From assembly GCF_022179065.1 (NCBI RefSeq), contig NZ_BPQD01000014.1, positions 1 through 64,000 on the forward strand: a stretch of 64,000 bases of DNA, written 5' to 3'. The notes under the pieces were generated by a model that had not been told where the DNA came from, searched no databases, and saw only the letters and a program-made list of their open reading frames with translations. This DNA is from Methylobacterium adhaesivum. GTDB taxonomy: Bacteria; Pseudomonadota; Alphaproteobacteria; Rhizobiales; Beijerinckiaceae. Each line of letters opens with the position of its first letter. Positions within the stretch are counted from its first letter, which is position 1. Below, piece after piece: positions 1 to 9,111 of this stretch. The position numbers and the translations under genes were made by a program.

Positions 1-76
1 CCGTGGGAGATGGCGTAATCGGTCCCGAGTCGCGCAAGCTCTGTGGACCGAACCATCGATCCGAAAGGCTACTCCC

Positions 77-1108
77 ATGCCCGACTATGTTGGCCTCGAC
101 GTTTCCCTCGACCAGACCAGCCTGTGCGTCCTCGATGCCGCCGGCCAGATCGTGCGTGAGACCAAGCTTGATACCGATCCCGACGCCATCGCCGAGTACC
201 TTGGGCAAGCCGCTCTGGTCATCGAGCGCGTCGGCCTGGAGGCGGGGCCGCTCTCGCAGTGGCTTCACGCCGGTCTCGTCGCCCATGGGTTACCGGCGGT
301 TTGTATCGAAACCCGTCACACCAAGGCGGCCCTCGGCGCCATGCCGGTCAAGACCGATCGCGGGGATGCGCGCGGCATCGCGCAGTTGATGCGTACGGGC
401 TGGTTCAAGGCTGTGCACGTGAAGACGCACCAGGCGCAGGAGTGGCGCCTGTTGCTCACGCAGCGCCGTTTACTCGTCAACAAGTTGATCGACGTCGAAG
501 CCGAGATCCGCGGCACACTGCGCGGCTTCGGCTTGAAGATGGGACGCGTGGGGCGCGCTGGGTTCGTGGGACGCGTACGCGAGTTGCTCGCGGACCGACC
601 GAGCTTGCTGCGGGTGGTAGAGCCCGTCCTGCTCGTACAGGCCATGCTGCTGAGCCAGCGCGAAGCCCTGCATCGCATGGTGCTGCAGGCTGTTCGCGAG
701 GAAGAGGTTTGCCGCCGGATGATGACGGTACCCGGTGTCGGCCCGATCACCGCACTGGCCTTCCGGGCGACGGTCGATAAGGCCGAGCGCTTCGCTCACT
801 CCCGCGACGTCGGCGCCCACTTCGGCCTGACGCCGCGTCGCTACCAATCGGGCGAGACGGATCGCTCGGGCACGATCACTAAGACCGGCGACGCGCTCAT
901 GCGTCACGCGCTGTACGAGGCCGCTACCAGTATGTTGGTGCACGCGACGAAGCCCTCGGCCCTGCGCAATTGGGCACTGGTTGTCGCCAAGCGCCGCGGG
1001 CTGCAGAAAGCGCGCGTCGCCCTCGCGCGTCGCCTTGCCGTCGTGTTGCATCGGATGTGGCGTGACGGAAGCGTGTTCCAACCGCAGGGCCGGCTCCCCA
1101 CGATCTGA
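77..1108 (+). CDS. IS110-family transposase (DEDD type)
   Basis: Transposase of 343 residues, about the usual IS110-family length. The N-terminal RuvC-like DEDD domain begins with YVGLDVSLDQ (first Asp), followed by an acidic position in GLEAGPLSQW and the paired aspartates of KTDRGDARGIAQLM. The C-terminal transposase_20 domain is seen in TVPGVGPITALAF and later in FGLTPRRYQSGE and GDALMRHALYEA, with the conserved Ser of the S-G-T-I-T-K segment. The start is ATG 77, preceded by GAAAGG. The frame is intact, so this copy may still be active. The left end of the element probably lies upstream of base 1, so it cannot be seen whole. Confidence 0.93.
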   Translation: MPDYVGLDVSLDQTSLCVLDAAGQIVRETKLDTDPDAIAEYLGQAALVIERVGLEAGPLSQWLHAGLVAHGLPAVCIETRHTKAALGAMPVKTDRGDARGIAQLMRTGWFKAVHVKTHQAQEWRLLLTQRRLLVNKLIDVEAEIRGTLRGFGLKMGRVGRAGFVGRVRELLADRPSLLRVVEPVLLVQAMLLSQREALHRMVLQAVREEEVCRRMMTVPGVGPITALAFRATVDKAERFAHSRDVGAHFGLTPRRYQSGETDRSGTITKTGDALMRHALYEAATSMLVHATKPSALRNWALVVAKRRGLQKARVALARRLAVVLHRMWRDGSVFQPQGRLPTI

Positions 1109-1344
1109 ACCGACCGCGATCGAGATCCGCGCACGACGCGGAATGGTGTCCCCGTGGGGACGAGGGTTAGGCGAGGACGGAGCCGTTCCTGTGCCCGGCA
1201 TCCTTCGATGCCGAGGCCGCGTAAGGGAGATTGGTCCCGCCGCCCTTCAGCACCCCATCCTGAGGCGACCTCGGGTCGACCTCGAAGAGAAGCATGAGAT
1301 CCACGGGGGATCCCATAATCCGTTGACACGCGCATCGTTGATTA
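1109..1344 (+). other. Right-hand noncoding flank of the IS110 element
   Basis: No gene is supported here. The stretch after the transposase contains a perfect palindrome, GTCCCCGTGGGGAC, at 1148-1161, and a hairpin with a 7-bp stem (CGGCATC, loop CTTC, GATGCCG) at 1196-1213. IS110-family elements are known to carry a structured noncoding 'bridge' RNA in one flank, so this may include it. That is inference from position and hairpins only. The exact right end of the element is not identifiable. Confidence 0.4.
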
Positions 1345-1566
1345 GAGAAGAATGGCTATTGTGAGAGCTTCAATGGCAAGTTGAAGGACGAGTGCCTACG
1401 CCAAGAAATCTTCTACTCGCTCAAGGAGGCACAGACCGTGATTGGGATCTGGCAGAATATGTACAACCGCGTTCGACCGCATTCGTCCTTGGGCTACCGG
1501 CCGCCCGCGCCTGTCACCTTCCCGGATCTGGCCTTCCGGCTACCCATGGCCGCTACCATGCAGTAG
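1345..1566 (+). pseudogene. IS3-family transposase orfB, C-terminal remnant
   Basis: Only the last ~73 codons of an IS3 OrfB (rve/DDE integrase core) survive. Reading in frame from about 1345 gives NGYCESFNGKLKDECL, where the Glu is the last catalytic residue of the DDE triad. It then gives EIFYSLKEA and [15 protein letters not shown], the usual tail of these transposases, ending at TAG 1564-1566. Everything upstream of the final catalytic motif is gone, so it cannot work. Its right inverted-repeat end follows at about 1580-1604. Confidence 0.85.
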
Positions 1567-1579
1567 CCTCTCAATCGGC

Positions 1580-1604
1580 TCGGTCCAAAATACCGGTCAG
1601 GTCA
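1580..1604 (+). repeat. Right terminal inverted repeat of the IS3 remnant
   Basis: The bases CGGTCCAAA followed four bases later by CGGTCAGGTCA match the right end of the miniature element at 10985-11016, where the spacer is six bases. The two pieces therefore come from the same IS3 subgroup. The end lies directly against the msrA remnant, so this base marks the insertion junction. Confidence 0.6.
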
Positions 1605-1735
1605 GAGGTCGCGCCGGTGGGCCGTTCTGGGCGGCCGAGCCGGAGCACCAGGACTATTTGGAGCGCAGGCCCGGCGGTTACACCTGCCATTTCGTCAGGC
1701 CGAACTGGACGCTGCCGGTCCGGGTCGAGGTTTAA
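1605..1735 (+). pseudogene. msrA: msrA (peptide methionine sulfoxide reductase) C-terminal stump
   Basis: The frame ending at TAA 1733-1735 reads [16 protein letters not shown] followed by [13 protein letters not shown]. This is the C-terminal signature of MsrA ([14 protein letters not shown]). Just after the IS3 end the other frame reads EVAPVG, which fits the preceding MsrA strand, so one base has been lost near 1620 as well. Everything upstream, including the catalytic GCFW region, is missing. The IS3 insertion evidently destroyed the gene, and the 5' part is not in the window. Confidence 0.8.
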
Positions 1736-1755
1736 GGTCGCCTGAGTTGGCGCTC

Positions 1756-1785
1756 GGGAGGCCGTGCCATGTTGCATGGCCTCCC
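1756..1785. terminator. Hairpin between convergent msrA remnant and SDR gene
   Basis: A perfect 8-bp stem, GGGAGGCC at 1756-1763 and GGCCTCCC at 1778-1785, lies between the two convergent gene ends. There is no clear U-run on either strand, so it may be a weak bidirectional terminator or simply a hairpin that protects the 3' end. Confidence 0.5.
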
Positions 1786-1834
1786 TCATTCACGCTGAGC
1801 TGCCGGAAAGGCCGACGGCCGCGATACGGCTCGA

Positions 1835-2710
1835 TCAGAGAACAGGCATGCCACCGGCCACGGTGACCAGGGCCCCTGAGGTGTAGCTGCTCTCGTCGGA
1901 GGCCAGCATTACGTAGGCCGAGGCGAGCTCCGCCGGCTGGCCCGGGCGGCCGAACGGTACCTTCGAACCGAACGACTTAACCGAGTCTTGATCCATGCCG
2001 GAGGGGATGAAGGGCGTCCAGATCGGCCCTGGCAGGACGCCGTTCACCCGGATGCCCTTCTCGGACAGCAACTGGGCGAGGCTCAGCACCATGTTGCTCA
2101 AGGCCCCCTTGGTGGCACTGTAGGCGAGCAGCGACGGCATCGGGTGTTTCGAGTTCACGGACGAGGTAAAGATCACCGAGCCGCCGGGCTTCATGTGGGC
2201 CATGGCGGCCTTCGTCACGTAGAACGGGCCGAAGACGTTCGTGCGGAAGTGGTCCTCGAACACCCTATCCTCGATGTTGTCGAGCCCCTCGTTCGGCTGC
2301 TGGAAGGCACCGTTGTTCACGAGGAGGTCAAGGCCGCCGAACGCCTCGGCAGTGCGTACCACGATCTCGCGCCCGTAGGCCGGGTCCTTGAGATCGCCCG
2401 GCAGGAGGAGTGCTCGCCGACCAGCCTTCTCGATCCAGGCCTGAACCGCTTCCGCGTCCGCTTGCTCCTCGGGAAGGTAGGAGATGGCCACGTCCGCCCC
2501 CTCGCGGGCGAAGGCGATGGCGACCGCGCGCCCGATGCCGCTATCACCGCCGGTGATCAGTGCCGCTTTGCCGGAAAGCCTGCCCGATCCCTTGTAGCTT
2601 TCCTCGCCATGATCGGGCTCAGGGGTCATTTTGCCGGTCTTGCCGGGAAAGTCCTGCGGCTGGGCTTCGAACGGTGGCCGGGGATACCTGTTAAGGGGAT
2701 CTGTGGTCAT
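1835..2710 (-). CDS. SDR-family oxidoreductase (YghA-like)
   Basis: Short-chain dehydrogenase of 291 residues, predicted cytosolic and NAD(P)(H)-dependent. It shows the Rossmann motif ITGGDSGIGRAVA, the NNGAFQ motif (NNAG variant), the catalytic Ser in FTSSVNS, the YSATK catalytic Tyr/Lys pair and the PGPIWTP loop. The ~40-residue N-terminal extension (RYPRPPFEAQPQDFPGK) is typical of the YghA/YhdF-type subgroup, which is linked to stress and aldehyde metabolism. ATG 2710 is chosen because GGAG sits a few bases upstream; an in-frame start at 2740 lacks such a site. A TTAACCAT motif on the same strand lies ~127 bp upstream. The substrate is unknown. Confidence 0.9.
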   Translation of the reverse strand: MTTDPLNRYPRPPFEAQPQDFPGKTGKMTPEPDHGEESYKGSGRLSGKAALITGGDSGIGRAVAIAFAREGADVAISYLPEEQADAEAVQAWIEKAGRRALLLPGDLKDPAYGREIVVRTAEAFGGLDLLVNNGAFQQPNEGLDNIEDRVFEDHFRTNVFGPFYVTKAAMAHMKPGGSVIFTSSVNSKHPMPSLLAYSATKGALSNMVLSLAQLLSEKGIRVNGVLPGPIWTPFIPSGMDQDSVKSFGSKVPFGRPGQPAELASAYVMLASDESSYTSGALVTVAGGMPVL

Positions 2711-2998
2711 GGCATGTCTCCGAAGGGAATGCCGACCCAACAGGATTTCCCGGGTGGTGTTCCCGTGGCCGGCGCATGCCCGTCCAGCCTTTCATCCCGC
2801 AGCCTGAGCAGGAACCGGTCTCTCGGACCGTTTTAAATGGTTAACGGACTCTCTCCAACGAGTAACGATATCGGATCACGCCGCATTCTTCTTCGAAGCC
2901 CGCCATCGCCCTCGTCATTGACCGGCGCCCGTCCCGGGCGAATGCGGGCCAGATGCCCAGATGAGATTTCGGTGGACACACCGAGGACGAGCCGTAGG
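2711..2998. promoter_or_regulatory. Upstream region of the SDR gene with a TTAACCAT motif
   Basis: No gene is seen. On the minus strand the octamer TTAACCAT occupies 2844-2837, inside a locally AT-rich patch (TTTTAAATGGTTAACG on the plus strand). TTAACCAT is a known CtrA half-site in alphaproteobacteria. Its position relative to the SDR start allows a regulatory role, but this is inference. Confidence 0.35.
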
Positions 2999-3373
2999 TC
3001 ATCCAGTCGGCTTGGATCCCGCGATTAGCTTGTTTCCGTCCAGATAACGGAGGTAGGCGGCGAATGTACCGTTCGGGCGCTCGGCGGGGGGGCTCTCGAC
3101 CGCGTTGCCCCTGTGCTCGGTGCCTGCCCAGGGCCAGGCAAGATCATTGTCCGGGCTCGCGGCGGCTATGCCGGTTGTGCCACCGTTGGCCGAGGTCGCG
3201 GCTTGGCCGTTGATCGCCTTGGTAATTATCAAGCGACCGCCCTCGTGGACGTAGATCAATCTGCCTCTGGGGTCCATCTCGCCAGGCTGGTCGCCAAACG
3301 CGGCGAACGTGGCGTCGTAGAAGACCCTGGCTCGCTCAAGGCCGTTGCTGCCGATCATAAAGTGGGCAAACAT
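2999..3373 (-). CDS. VOC-superfamily (glyoxalase/dioxygenase-like) protein
   Basis: Small protein of 124 residues beginning MFAHFMIGSNGLERARVFYD, the first beta-alpha-beta unit of a vicinal-oxygen-chelate fold, and ending near YLRYLDGNKLIAG, equivalent to the usual YLRDPDGNKL motif. GGAGG lies just ahead of ATG 3373. The middle (SPDNDLAWPWAGTEHRG) departs from the family, where a segment like DAWHAAG is expected, so it may be drifting or recently frameshifted and repaired. No function can be assigned. It is co-oriented with the decayed hydrolase upstream. Confidence 0.75.
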   Translation of the reverse strand: MFAHFMIGSNGLERARVFYDATFAAFGDQPGEMDPRGRLIYVHEGGRLIITKAINGQAATSANGGTTGIAAASPDNDLAWPWAGTEHRGNAVESPPAERPNGTFAAYLRYLDGNKLIAGSKPTG

Positions 3374-3412
3374 GCCATCCCTCCAAAGACCGACGGACCC
3401 CCGCTCCGAAGG

Positions 3413-4007
3413 TCAACGGAGCGTGCGCTGGTACATCGCCCTCAGTTCGCCCTAGCCACGCTCGGCGCCCTCAAAGTCATGCAGGGGAAAATCCGGCATC
3501 ATCCAGCCGTGCTCGGCCGGGTAGGTCTCAGTACGGAACGTCACGCCGGCGCCGGTCAGCGCTCCCTCAAGCTTGGCAGCCATTTCGGGCGGGTAGCTCC
3601 GGTCATTCTCGGCCGCCGCGGCGAGCGCCATGCCCCGCCCATGCAGAAGCCGACACCGGCGACATGGCGGTCAACGACGTCGCTGCACGTATCGAGGCAG
3701 GCAAGGAGTTCGCCCGTATCCTCGGCGGCCTTGTCGTTCCCACTCGTAGCCATCAGTGGACCGAGGATGGCTCGAAAATTGCCCTTGAGCATCTTTGCGG
3801 GCACGAACGGCTCGTAGGATCCGTAGCGTTAGAACAGGTCCAGCAGCAGCATGATGTGGCCGATGTCCGCGAGACGCTGTGCCATCTCCATCGGGCGGGC
3901 CGGATACCGCCAGCATCCATGTACATGATCGCTGCCGGCCACGGGCCAGCGCTTTCGGGCGTCAGGCTATGCGTGGGGCATGTGTCGTCGTGGGTCGGGA
4001 CGGTCAT
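3413..4007 (-). pseudogene. Dienelactone hydrolase family protein, decayed
   Basis: Three reading frames together rebuild a dienelactone hydrolase. It begins MTVPTHDDTCPTHSLTPES and MYMDAGGIRPA at 4007. A shift near 3898 leads into MEMAQRLADIGHIMLLLDLF, then a TAA where the family has Tyr, then RYGSYEPFVPAKMLKG and the nucleophile elbow GVGFCMGG. A second shift near 3625 leads into ALAAAAENDRSYPPEM and the His-containing YPAEHGW. A TAG then precedes the final ELRAMYQRTLR. The catalytic Cys and His are recognisable, but two frameshifts and two stops make an active product implausible. Confidence 0.85.
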
Positions 4008-4460
4008 TCGTTCGTGCGGCACGAGATGGCTACAGGCGTGCAACGCGGCCGGCGGTTTCGCCGCTGGCATGCGGCGTTCAGTAGGCGCTGAGTGGCTGAG
4101 TTGGGTCGGGATCTTCCGGTCCGCTCCATGACCGGGGTGGGCGGTAAGTTGCCTGTCTGCCTTCGACGAGCAAAGTCGAAAAACCGAACGTTCGCTTCAA
4201 TAGTGACCCATATCAGTTTCGCGCACACCTAAGTCATCCAGCGTTACGCTGAAAATATCGAAGCATTCACGTCTTTTGCGGCTGAGCGGGTTCGATTCTC
4301 GGCTTAAATTTATATCTGTAGGCCTGCGTTCGAATGATGAATGCCCGGACATAATTTTATGTATTGATAGCTAATTTCATCTGGTTGCCGCACGATAGCG
4401 TCACTCAACTGTCATCAGCCGAATTTAATCCCGGGGGCACCAAATAAATTGAGGGTGTCC
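4008..4460 (+). promoter_or_regulatory. AT-rich leader upstream of the phosphate transporter
   Basis: No credible gene. The last ~250 bases are clearly more AT-rich than the surroundings, as expected for a promoter region of the transporter at 4461. GAGGGTGTCC just before ATG 4461 supplies the ribosome-binding site. No hairpin or known operator was recognised. Confidence 0.5.
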
Positions 4461-6089
4461 ATGTCCGACGCGATTCTAGCACCGGCCTCTACGGCCGGAC
4501 ACGTGGCGACAGGCAAGCCCAGCCTGGACCATGGCATCCATCCCGGAGGCGTCATTGCTTTCCTGCTCGTGCTCGTCGCCGGTCTCGGCTACGCGGTCTT
4601 CAGCCTAATCGCCGACATGAACGCGGTACACCAGGAGCCCTTGGCGCTTGGCGCCTTCGCTCTCCTCGGCCTAGCACTCCTGATCGCGCTCGCCTTCGAG
4701 TTCGTGAACGGCTTTCACGACACTGCCAACGCGGTGGCGACCGTGATATATACCCACTCGATGCCGCCGCTCGTGGCGGTGATCTGGTCCGGGACCTTCA
4801 ACTTTCTCGGCGTGCTGCTGTCCTCGGGCGCCGTCGCCTACGCCATCGTCACCCTGCTGCCCGTCGAACTCATCCTGCAGGTCGGCTCGAGCGCCGGCTA
4901 CGCGATGATCTTCTCGCTGCTCATCGCGGCCATTATCTGGAACCTCGGCACCTGGGCGCTCGGCTTGCCGAACTCGTCCTCGCACGCGCTGATCGGCTCG
5001 GTGCTCGGCGTCGGCCTCGCCAACCAGCTCATGGGCGGCCAGGACGGCACCTCCGGCGTCGACTGGAACCAGGCGCTCGGCGTGTTCAAGGCGCTCGCCT
5101 TCAGCCCGATCTGCGGCTTCGTGGCGGCCGCCCTGCTGCTACTCGCCCTCAAGTTCACCGTGCGCCGCAAGGACCTGTACGAGGCCCCCAAGGGGGACGC
5201 GCCGCCCCCGCGCTGGATCCGCGGCGTCCTGATCCTGACCTGCACTCTGGTGTCGTTCTTCCATGGCGGCAACGACGGTCAGAAAGGCATGGGCCTGATC
5301 ATGCTCATCCTGATCGGCGCCGCCCCCACCGCGTACGCCCTGAACCGCACCATGAACGCCGACGCGACCCCGGCCTTCGTCCAGACCTCCGAGTCCGCCA
5401 GCACGGTGTTCGCGACCTATGCCGGCGGCGGGGCGCGGCCCGACGCCGCCCAAGCCCGCAAGACGGTGGCCGACGCGCTGAAGGCGAAGGAGCTCAACAA
5501 GCCGGAGGTGTTCGGTGCCCTGTCCGCGCTCTCGACCGACATCGCGGCGTCGGTGAAGGGCTACGGCTCGCTGCAGCAGGTCCCGGCTGGGGCGACCTCG
5601 AACGTCCGCAACGACATGTATCTCGCCTCCGACGCGATCCGCCTGCTGCCGAAGTCGGGCGCGACCTTGTCCGAGGCCGACGCCAAGACCCTCAAGGGCT
5701 ACACCGAGTTGCTGAACGAGGGCACCCGCTACATCCCGGGCTGGGTGAAGGTCTGCGTCTCCCTGGCCCTCGGGCTCGGCACCATGGTCGGCTGGAAGCG
5801 CATCGTCGTCACCGTCGGCGAGAAGATCGGCAAGACCCACCTAACCTACTCCCAGGGCGCCTCGGCTGAGATCGTCGCCGCCGGTACCATCGGGCTCGCC
5901 GAGCTCTACGGCCTGCCGGTGTCGACCACGCACATCCTGTCGTCGGGCGTTGCGGGAACCATGGCTGCCAACGGCTCGGGACTGCAGGTTTCGACCGTGC
6001 GCAACATGGCGCTGGCCTGGGTGATGACCCTGCCGGCCGCGATCGTCATCGCCGGCACGCTGTTCTTCATCCTGCGCCACGTGTTCTGA
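4461..6089 (+). CDS. Inorganic phosphate transporter, PiT family
   Basis: Integral inner-membrane permease of 542 residues for low-affinity phosphate uptake, usually as metal-phosphate with proton symport. It has two PiT signature halves: FEFVNGFHDTANAVATVIYT with GLPNSSSHALIGSVLG in the N-terminal half, and FFHGGNDGQKGMGLIMLI with YGLPVSTTHILSSGVAG in the C-terminal half. About ten to twelve hydrophobic segments are visible. A hydrophilic loop of ~120 residues (roughly 290-420, Ala/Lys/Asp-rich) separates the halves; such a long loop is typical of the larger bacterial PiT proteins. GAGG before ATG 4461 decides the start. The frame is intact, in contrast to its downstream neighbours. Confidence 0.93.
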   Translation: MSDAILAPASTAGHVATGKPSLDHGIHPGGVIAFLLVLVAGLGYAVFSLIADMNAVHQEPLALGAFALLGLALLIALAFEFVNGFHDTANAVATVIYTHSMPPLVAVIWSGTFNFLGVLLSSGAVAYAIVTLLPVELILQVGSSAGYAMIFSLLIAAIIWNLGTWALGLPNSSSHALIGSVLGVGLANQLMGGQDGTSGVDWNQALGVFKALAFSPICGFVAAALLLLALKFTVRRKDLYEAPKGDAPPPRWIRGVLILTCTLVSFFHGGNDGQKGMGLIMLILIGAAPTAYALNRTMNADATPAFVQTSESASTVFATYAGGGARPDAAQARKTVADALKAKELNKPEVFGALSALSTDIAASVKGYGSLQQVPAGATSNVRNDMYLASDAIRLLPKSGATLSEADAKTLKGYTELLNEGTRYIPGWVKVCVSLALGLGTMVGWKRIVVTVGEKIGKTHLTYSQGASAEIVAAGTIGLAELYGLPVSTTHILSSGVAGTMAANGSGLQVSTVRNMALAWVMTLPAAIVIAGTLFFILRHVF

Positions 6090-6094
6090 GCCGG

Positions 6095-7135
6095 ATGGAG
6101 GCCGCCACCGCGACATGCGCTCGCCGTTTGTGCGACGAGCCGGCGCTTCCGGGTCTGCTCTGGGCGATGCACTTCGACGAGAGTGGCTGCGGTCACCTCG
6201 TCGACCACGGCGAGGCGCTGTCCGCCCGGGGGAGCTTCGGCGAGGCGTTCACCTTGCTGCACCTTAGCCGGAAAGACGCGCGCTTGCCGATTCTAAACGA
6301 CGAAGGGCGCCTCGGCCCACCTCCCCTTGCCGGCGGCCTTTGCCAGCGACCCACACCAGCGCCTCATCGTCGAGGCGGGCCATATCGGCTGCGTCGTGGC
6401 CGATCTCGTCCGGGAGATCGGCGAAAGCCTTGGGATCGACGCCGGCGGTCCCCTGCATTTCGTCATGGGCCCGCGCCTGCTCGCGAGCGGTCGACGGCAT
6501 CCTGTTCTCGGACTGGACGTCGCCCGTGATGCCGCCGTGGAAGGTCGCGGCATCCTGGCCCCGATGCAGCTGCTCGATGTCAACGTCGAGCCAGTCGTGA
6601 CATCGATGGCCGAGACCGGCGCTCGCCTTGCCAACGAGCTTGACGAGATCGAGGACCACATCCTCGACGAGCGCGTTCGTGGCGAGCGTCAACGGCTCGG
6701 GCCGATCCGCCGGGACGCGGTCCGGCTTCACCAGCAGCTTCTCGGCCTACGTGCTATCTTCCGTCGGCTTGAGACCGCCGGGGCCGACGAGGAGGTCCCG
6801 GATGCCGCGATCGCTGCGGCCACTTGGATCGCGCAAAGGCTCGACACGCTCGACCGCGACATGGTCCTGCTCGCGGACCGCAGCCGTCTGATGCAGGAGA
6901 GCTGTCCTCCTATCTTGCGCAGGCCTCGAACCGGCAGCTCTACATGCTGTCGGTGCTCACCGCGCTGTTCCTGCCGCCGACCCTTGTGACCGGGCTGCTC
7001 GGCATGAACACCAAGGGCCTGCTGCTCACGGACAACGAAGCCGGCTCCACCGTTGCCATCGCCGTCGCCTGCCTCACGGCGGTCGTGGCCTATGCGCTGA
7101 TCCGCGTCCTTGGCATCCGGCGGTCGCGGGATTGA
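6095..7135 (+). pseudogene. CorA/ZntB-type divalent cation transporter, frameshifted
   Basis: The family sequence is spread over three frames. The first begins with GLLWAMHFDESG and GEAFTLLHLSRKDAR. A shift near 6297 enters DPHQRLIVEAGHIGCVVADLVREIG, through the long helical region (LANELDEIEDHILDERVRGER). A second shift near 6895 enters LSSYLAQASNRQLYMLSVLTAL, then FLPPTLVTGLLGMNTKG with the GMN pore motif, and a final membrane helix. Such proteins form pentameric Mg/Zn channels, but no single frame here gives both the cytosolic funnel and the pore. It starts six bases after the phosphate transporter ends and overlaps the 3' end of the porin pseudogene on the other strand. Confidence 0.85.
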
Positions 7136-7157
7136 GCAAGGGAGCGCGTTCGGCTGA

Positions 7158-8629
7158 GTAGCGGGTGATGGCGCGCAGGCCGAACACCCAGGCGTTGTGC
7201 ACCCGTGTGCCATCGGGATCGCGGGGCTGGCGATCCCGCCTCCCGGGTGGACGACGTACTGAACGGTAGGCTGCAAGGCGATGCCGGGAGCGAGCACGGC
7301 CTGATAGGTCGCCTCCAGCAACAGCTCGGCGCTGCGGCGAGGGGCGGGCGTCGCGCTTTGCAGGGCGGCAATCGCGTCGAGCCGCCGCGCTACGGGGGAG
7401 ATGTGCGTGACGCCGACGCCGAACCCGAGAGTGTCGTCCGAGCGACCGGGGAAAAGGCCGCGATAGGCAATGCCACCGTCGAGGTAGAAGTCCACGAGGT
7501 TACGGTCGCCCGGGGACGCCGAGGCCCGCAGGAACACACTAGCGCCGTCGTTGGGATCGTTCGGCTCCTGGTAGATCGTCTGGTCAATCACCCCGTAAGT
7601 TCCGGAATCGCCGGAAACTCTTGGGACGAGACCGCTCAGGGGGTAGGGCATGAGGGCATCGACGCGGCCGAACCGGTGCCAGCCCCCGAACGTCACGGTT
7701 CCGGGCAGGCCGGTGTCGCCGGGGCGAACGTTGTAGGCGTAGGAGACCTCCGCGATCGCGAGCGGCGGATCGGACAGCGGGAAGGGGGTACCGTTCGGAT
7801 TGCGCCGCTGCTGATCGACCCCCGAGCGCGGATTGCCCCCGCCGGGCGTGCCGTCGATCAGGCTCGCTTGGAACGAGAGCTCCCGGGTCGGCACGTATTT
7901 GAGGCGGACGGTCGGCGCCGAGAGCGGGTAGGCCGGTCCACCATCGGTCATGTTCGCCGCAAAGATCGCCGGCCAGCCGAAGGTGCCGTTGGTGAACAGG
8001 ATGCTGGTCTGGCTCACCATGTACTCGGTGTCGGCTGAGAGCTGGCCGACGCGGAGGAAAAGCCGGTCGTCAAACAGGCTCTGCTCCAGCCAAAGTTCGG
8101 ACAGGCGCGAAGCTGGCAGAGCCTCGATCTCGCTGATGGTCATGAGGTTGCCGACGCGGGAGCGAGAGGTGCCGCTGCCCTGGATCTGCTAGACCGTGGC
8201 ATGGGCGCTCGCCCCCTTCCACCCTGCCAGGGTGTCGAGATCGACGTCGACGTCGAGCAGCGTCAGGCCCGTGGAGCCGCGCTGCAAGCCGCCGCGGAGG
8301 TTGCGGTAGGTCTCCGCCACCGTAATCAAACCGAAGGTGATGCCGTGGCGCTCCAGGAAGGCGCGGTATCCGCCGGGGTCGCCCAAGGATCCGAGAAGGG
8401 GCTGGAACGAGGTCGTCACCTCCGCCGCCCGGCCCGCCGAGAAGACCGGCTGGGCCACCGAGGTCTGCGGATCGCCGCCCGCGCCGGATGGCGAGCCGAT
8501 GGCGATGCCTTCGGCCGCGACCCGTTCGGCCGTGGCCTGCGCCTCGCCTCCCTCCGTCTGGGCCGCGACACGGCTTGGCTGCGGCCAGAGGGCGAGCGCA
8601 AGGAGGATGGCGCGGAAGGAGGAACGCAC
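7158..8629 (-). pseudogene. OprB-type carbohydrate-selective porin, disrupted
   Basis: Outer-membrane porin reading leftwards. A signal peptide (FRAILLALALWPQPSRVAAQ) follows GTG 8629. The N-terminal part includes FLERHGITFGLITVAETYRN and LDTLAGWKGASAHATV, then TAG at about 8189 where family members have Tyr. The same frame continues as QIQGSGTSRSRVGNLMTISEIEALP, WLEQSLFDDRLFLRVGQLSADTEY and on to TVQYVVHPGGGI. A shift near 7217 is needed to reach the final strands (RVHNAWVFGLRAITRY). One nonsense codon plus one frameshift argue for a dead gene. If the stop were a base-call error, the C-terminal frameshift alone would still remove the last beta-strand and the terminal aromatic. Confidence 0.85.
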
Positions 8630-8661
8630 CTCGACACCCGATCCGGATGAAATGCCGACGG

Positions 8662-8892
8662 TCAGGTTAGGACACCATCGCGCACCACGACATCGGCGCG
8701 CAGCCTGGCTCCCACCCCGCCGGCGGCCATCAGGCCGGCCTCCAGCGCCTGTGCCCGATCCCGGTACTCGGGTCGGGAGCGAACGATGAGGCATCGGTCG
8801 GCCCCACGATGGATGGCCCAAGCCCAGCGCTTCGCCCCACCCCCGGCCGCTTCGGCCCTTACCTCCAACGGCGCGGTCTCATCGAATGGCAT
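8662..8892 (-). CDS. Small hypothetical protein
   Basis: A 76-residue product starting MPFDETAPLEVRAEAAGGG, then RWAWAIHRGADRCLIVRSR and a helix YRDRAQALEAGLMAA, ending VVVRDGVLT. No signal peptide or membrane segment. ATG 8892 is preceded by GGAG, rather far upstream (~13 bases). It has the character of a small soluble alpha/beta protein, but I do not recognise a family. It ends 33 bases ahead of the start of the porin pseudogene on the same strand. Confidence 0.5.
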   Translation of the reverse strand: MPFDETAPLEVRAEAAGGGAKRWAWAIHRGADRCLIVRSRPEYRDRAQALEAGLMAAGGVGARLRADVVVRDGVLT

Positions 8893-9111
8893 GATGCGTT
8901 CGTCTCCTGCGGACCCATCACCCCGGCGGTCGGACCACGGTCGGGTTTGGCGAGCCAAACCGACTTATGAGCGTCGCCGAAGCCTCTAAGGCGATGCAAT
9001 GCCCGGACCGATGACGCTGGACCTGCTAGCGAACCGGTGTTCGCGCCGGATCGGCATGGCGGAGCTCAGGTAAAGGCTCCACGCCGCGGTTGATCGGGAG
9101 AGCGATGGGCT

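Noticed and set aside
4461-6089. Phosphate transporter considered frameshifted like its neighbours
   Set aside because: One continuous frame holds both PiT signature halves and all expected membrane segments.
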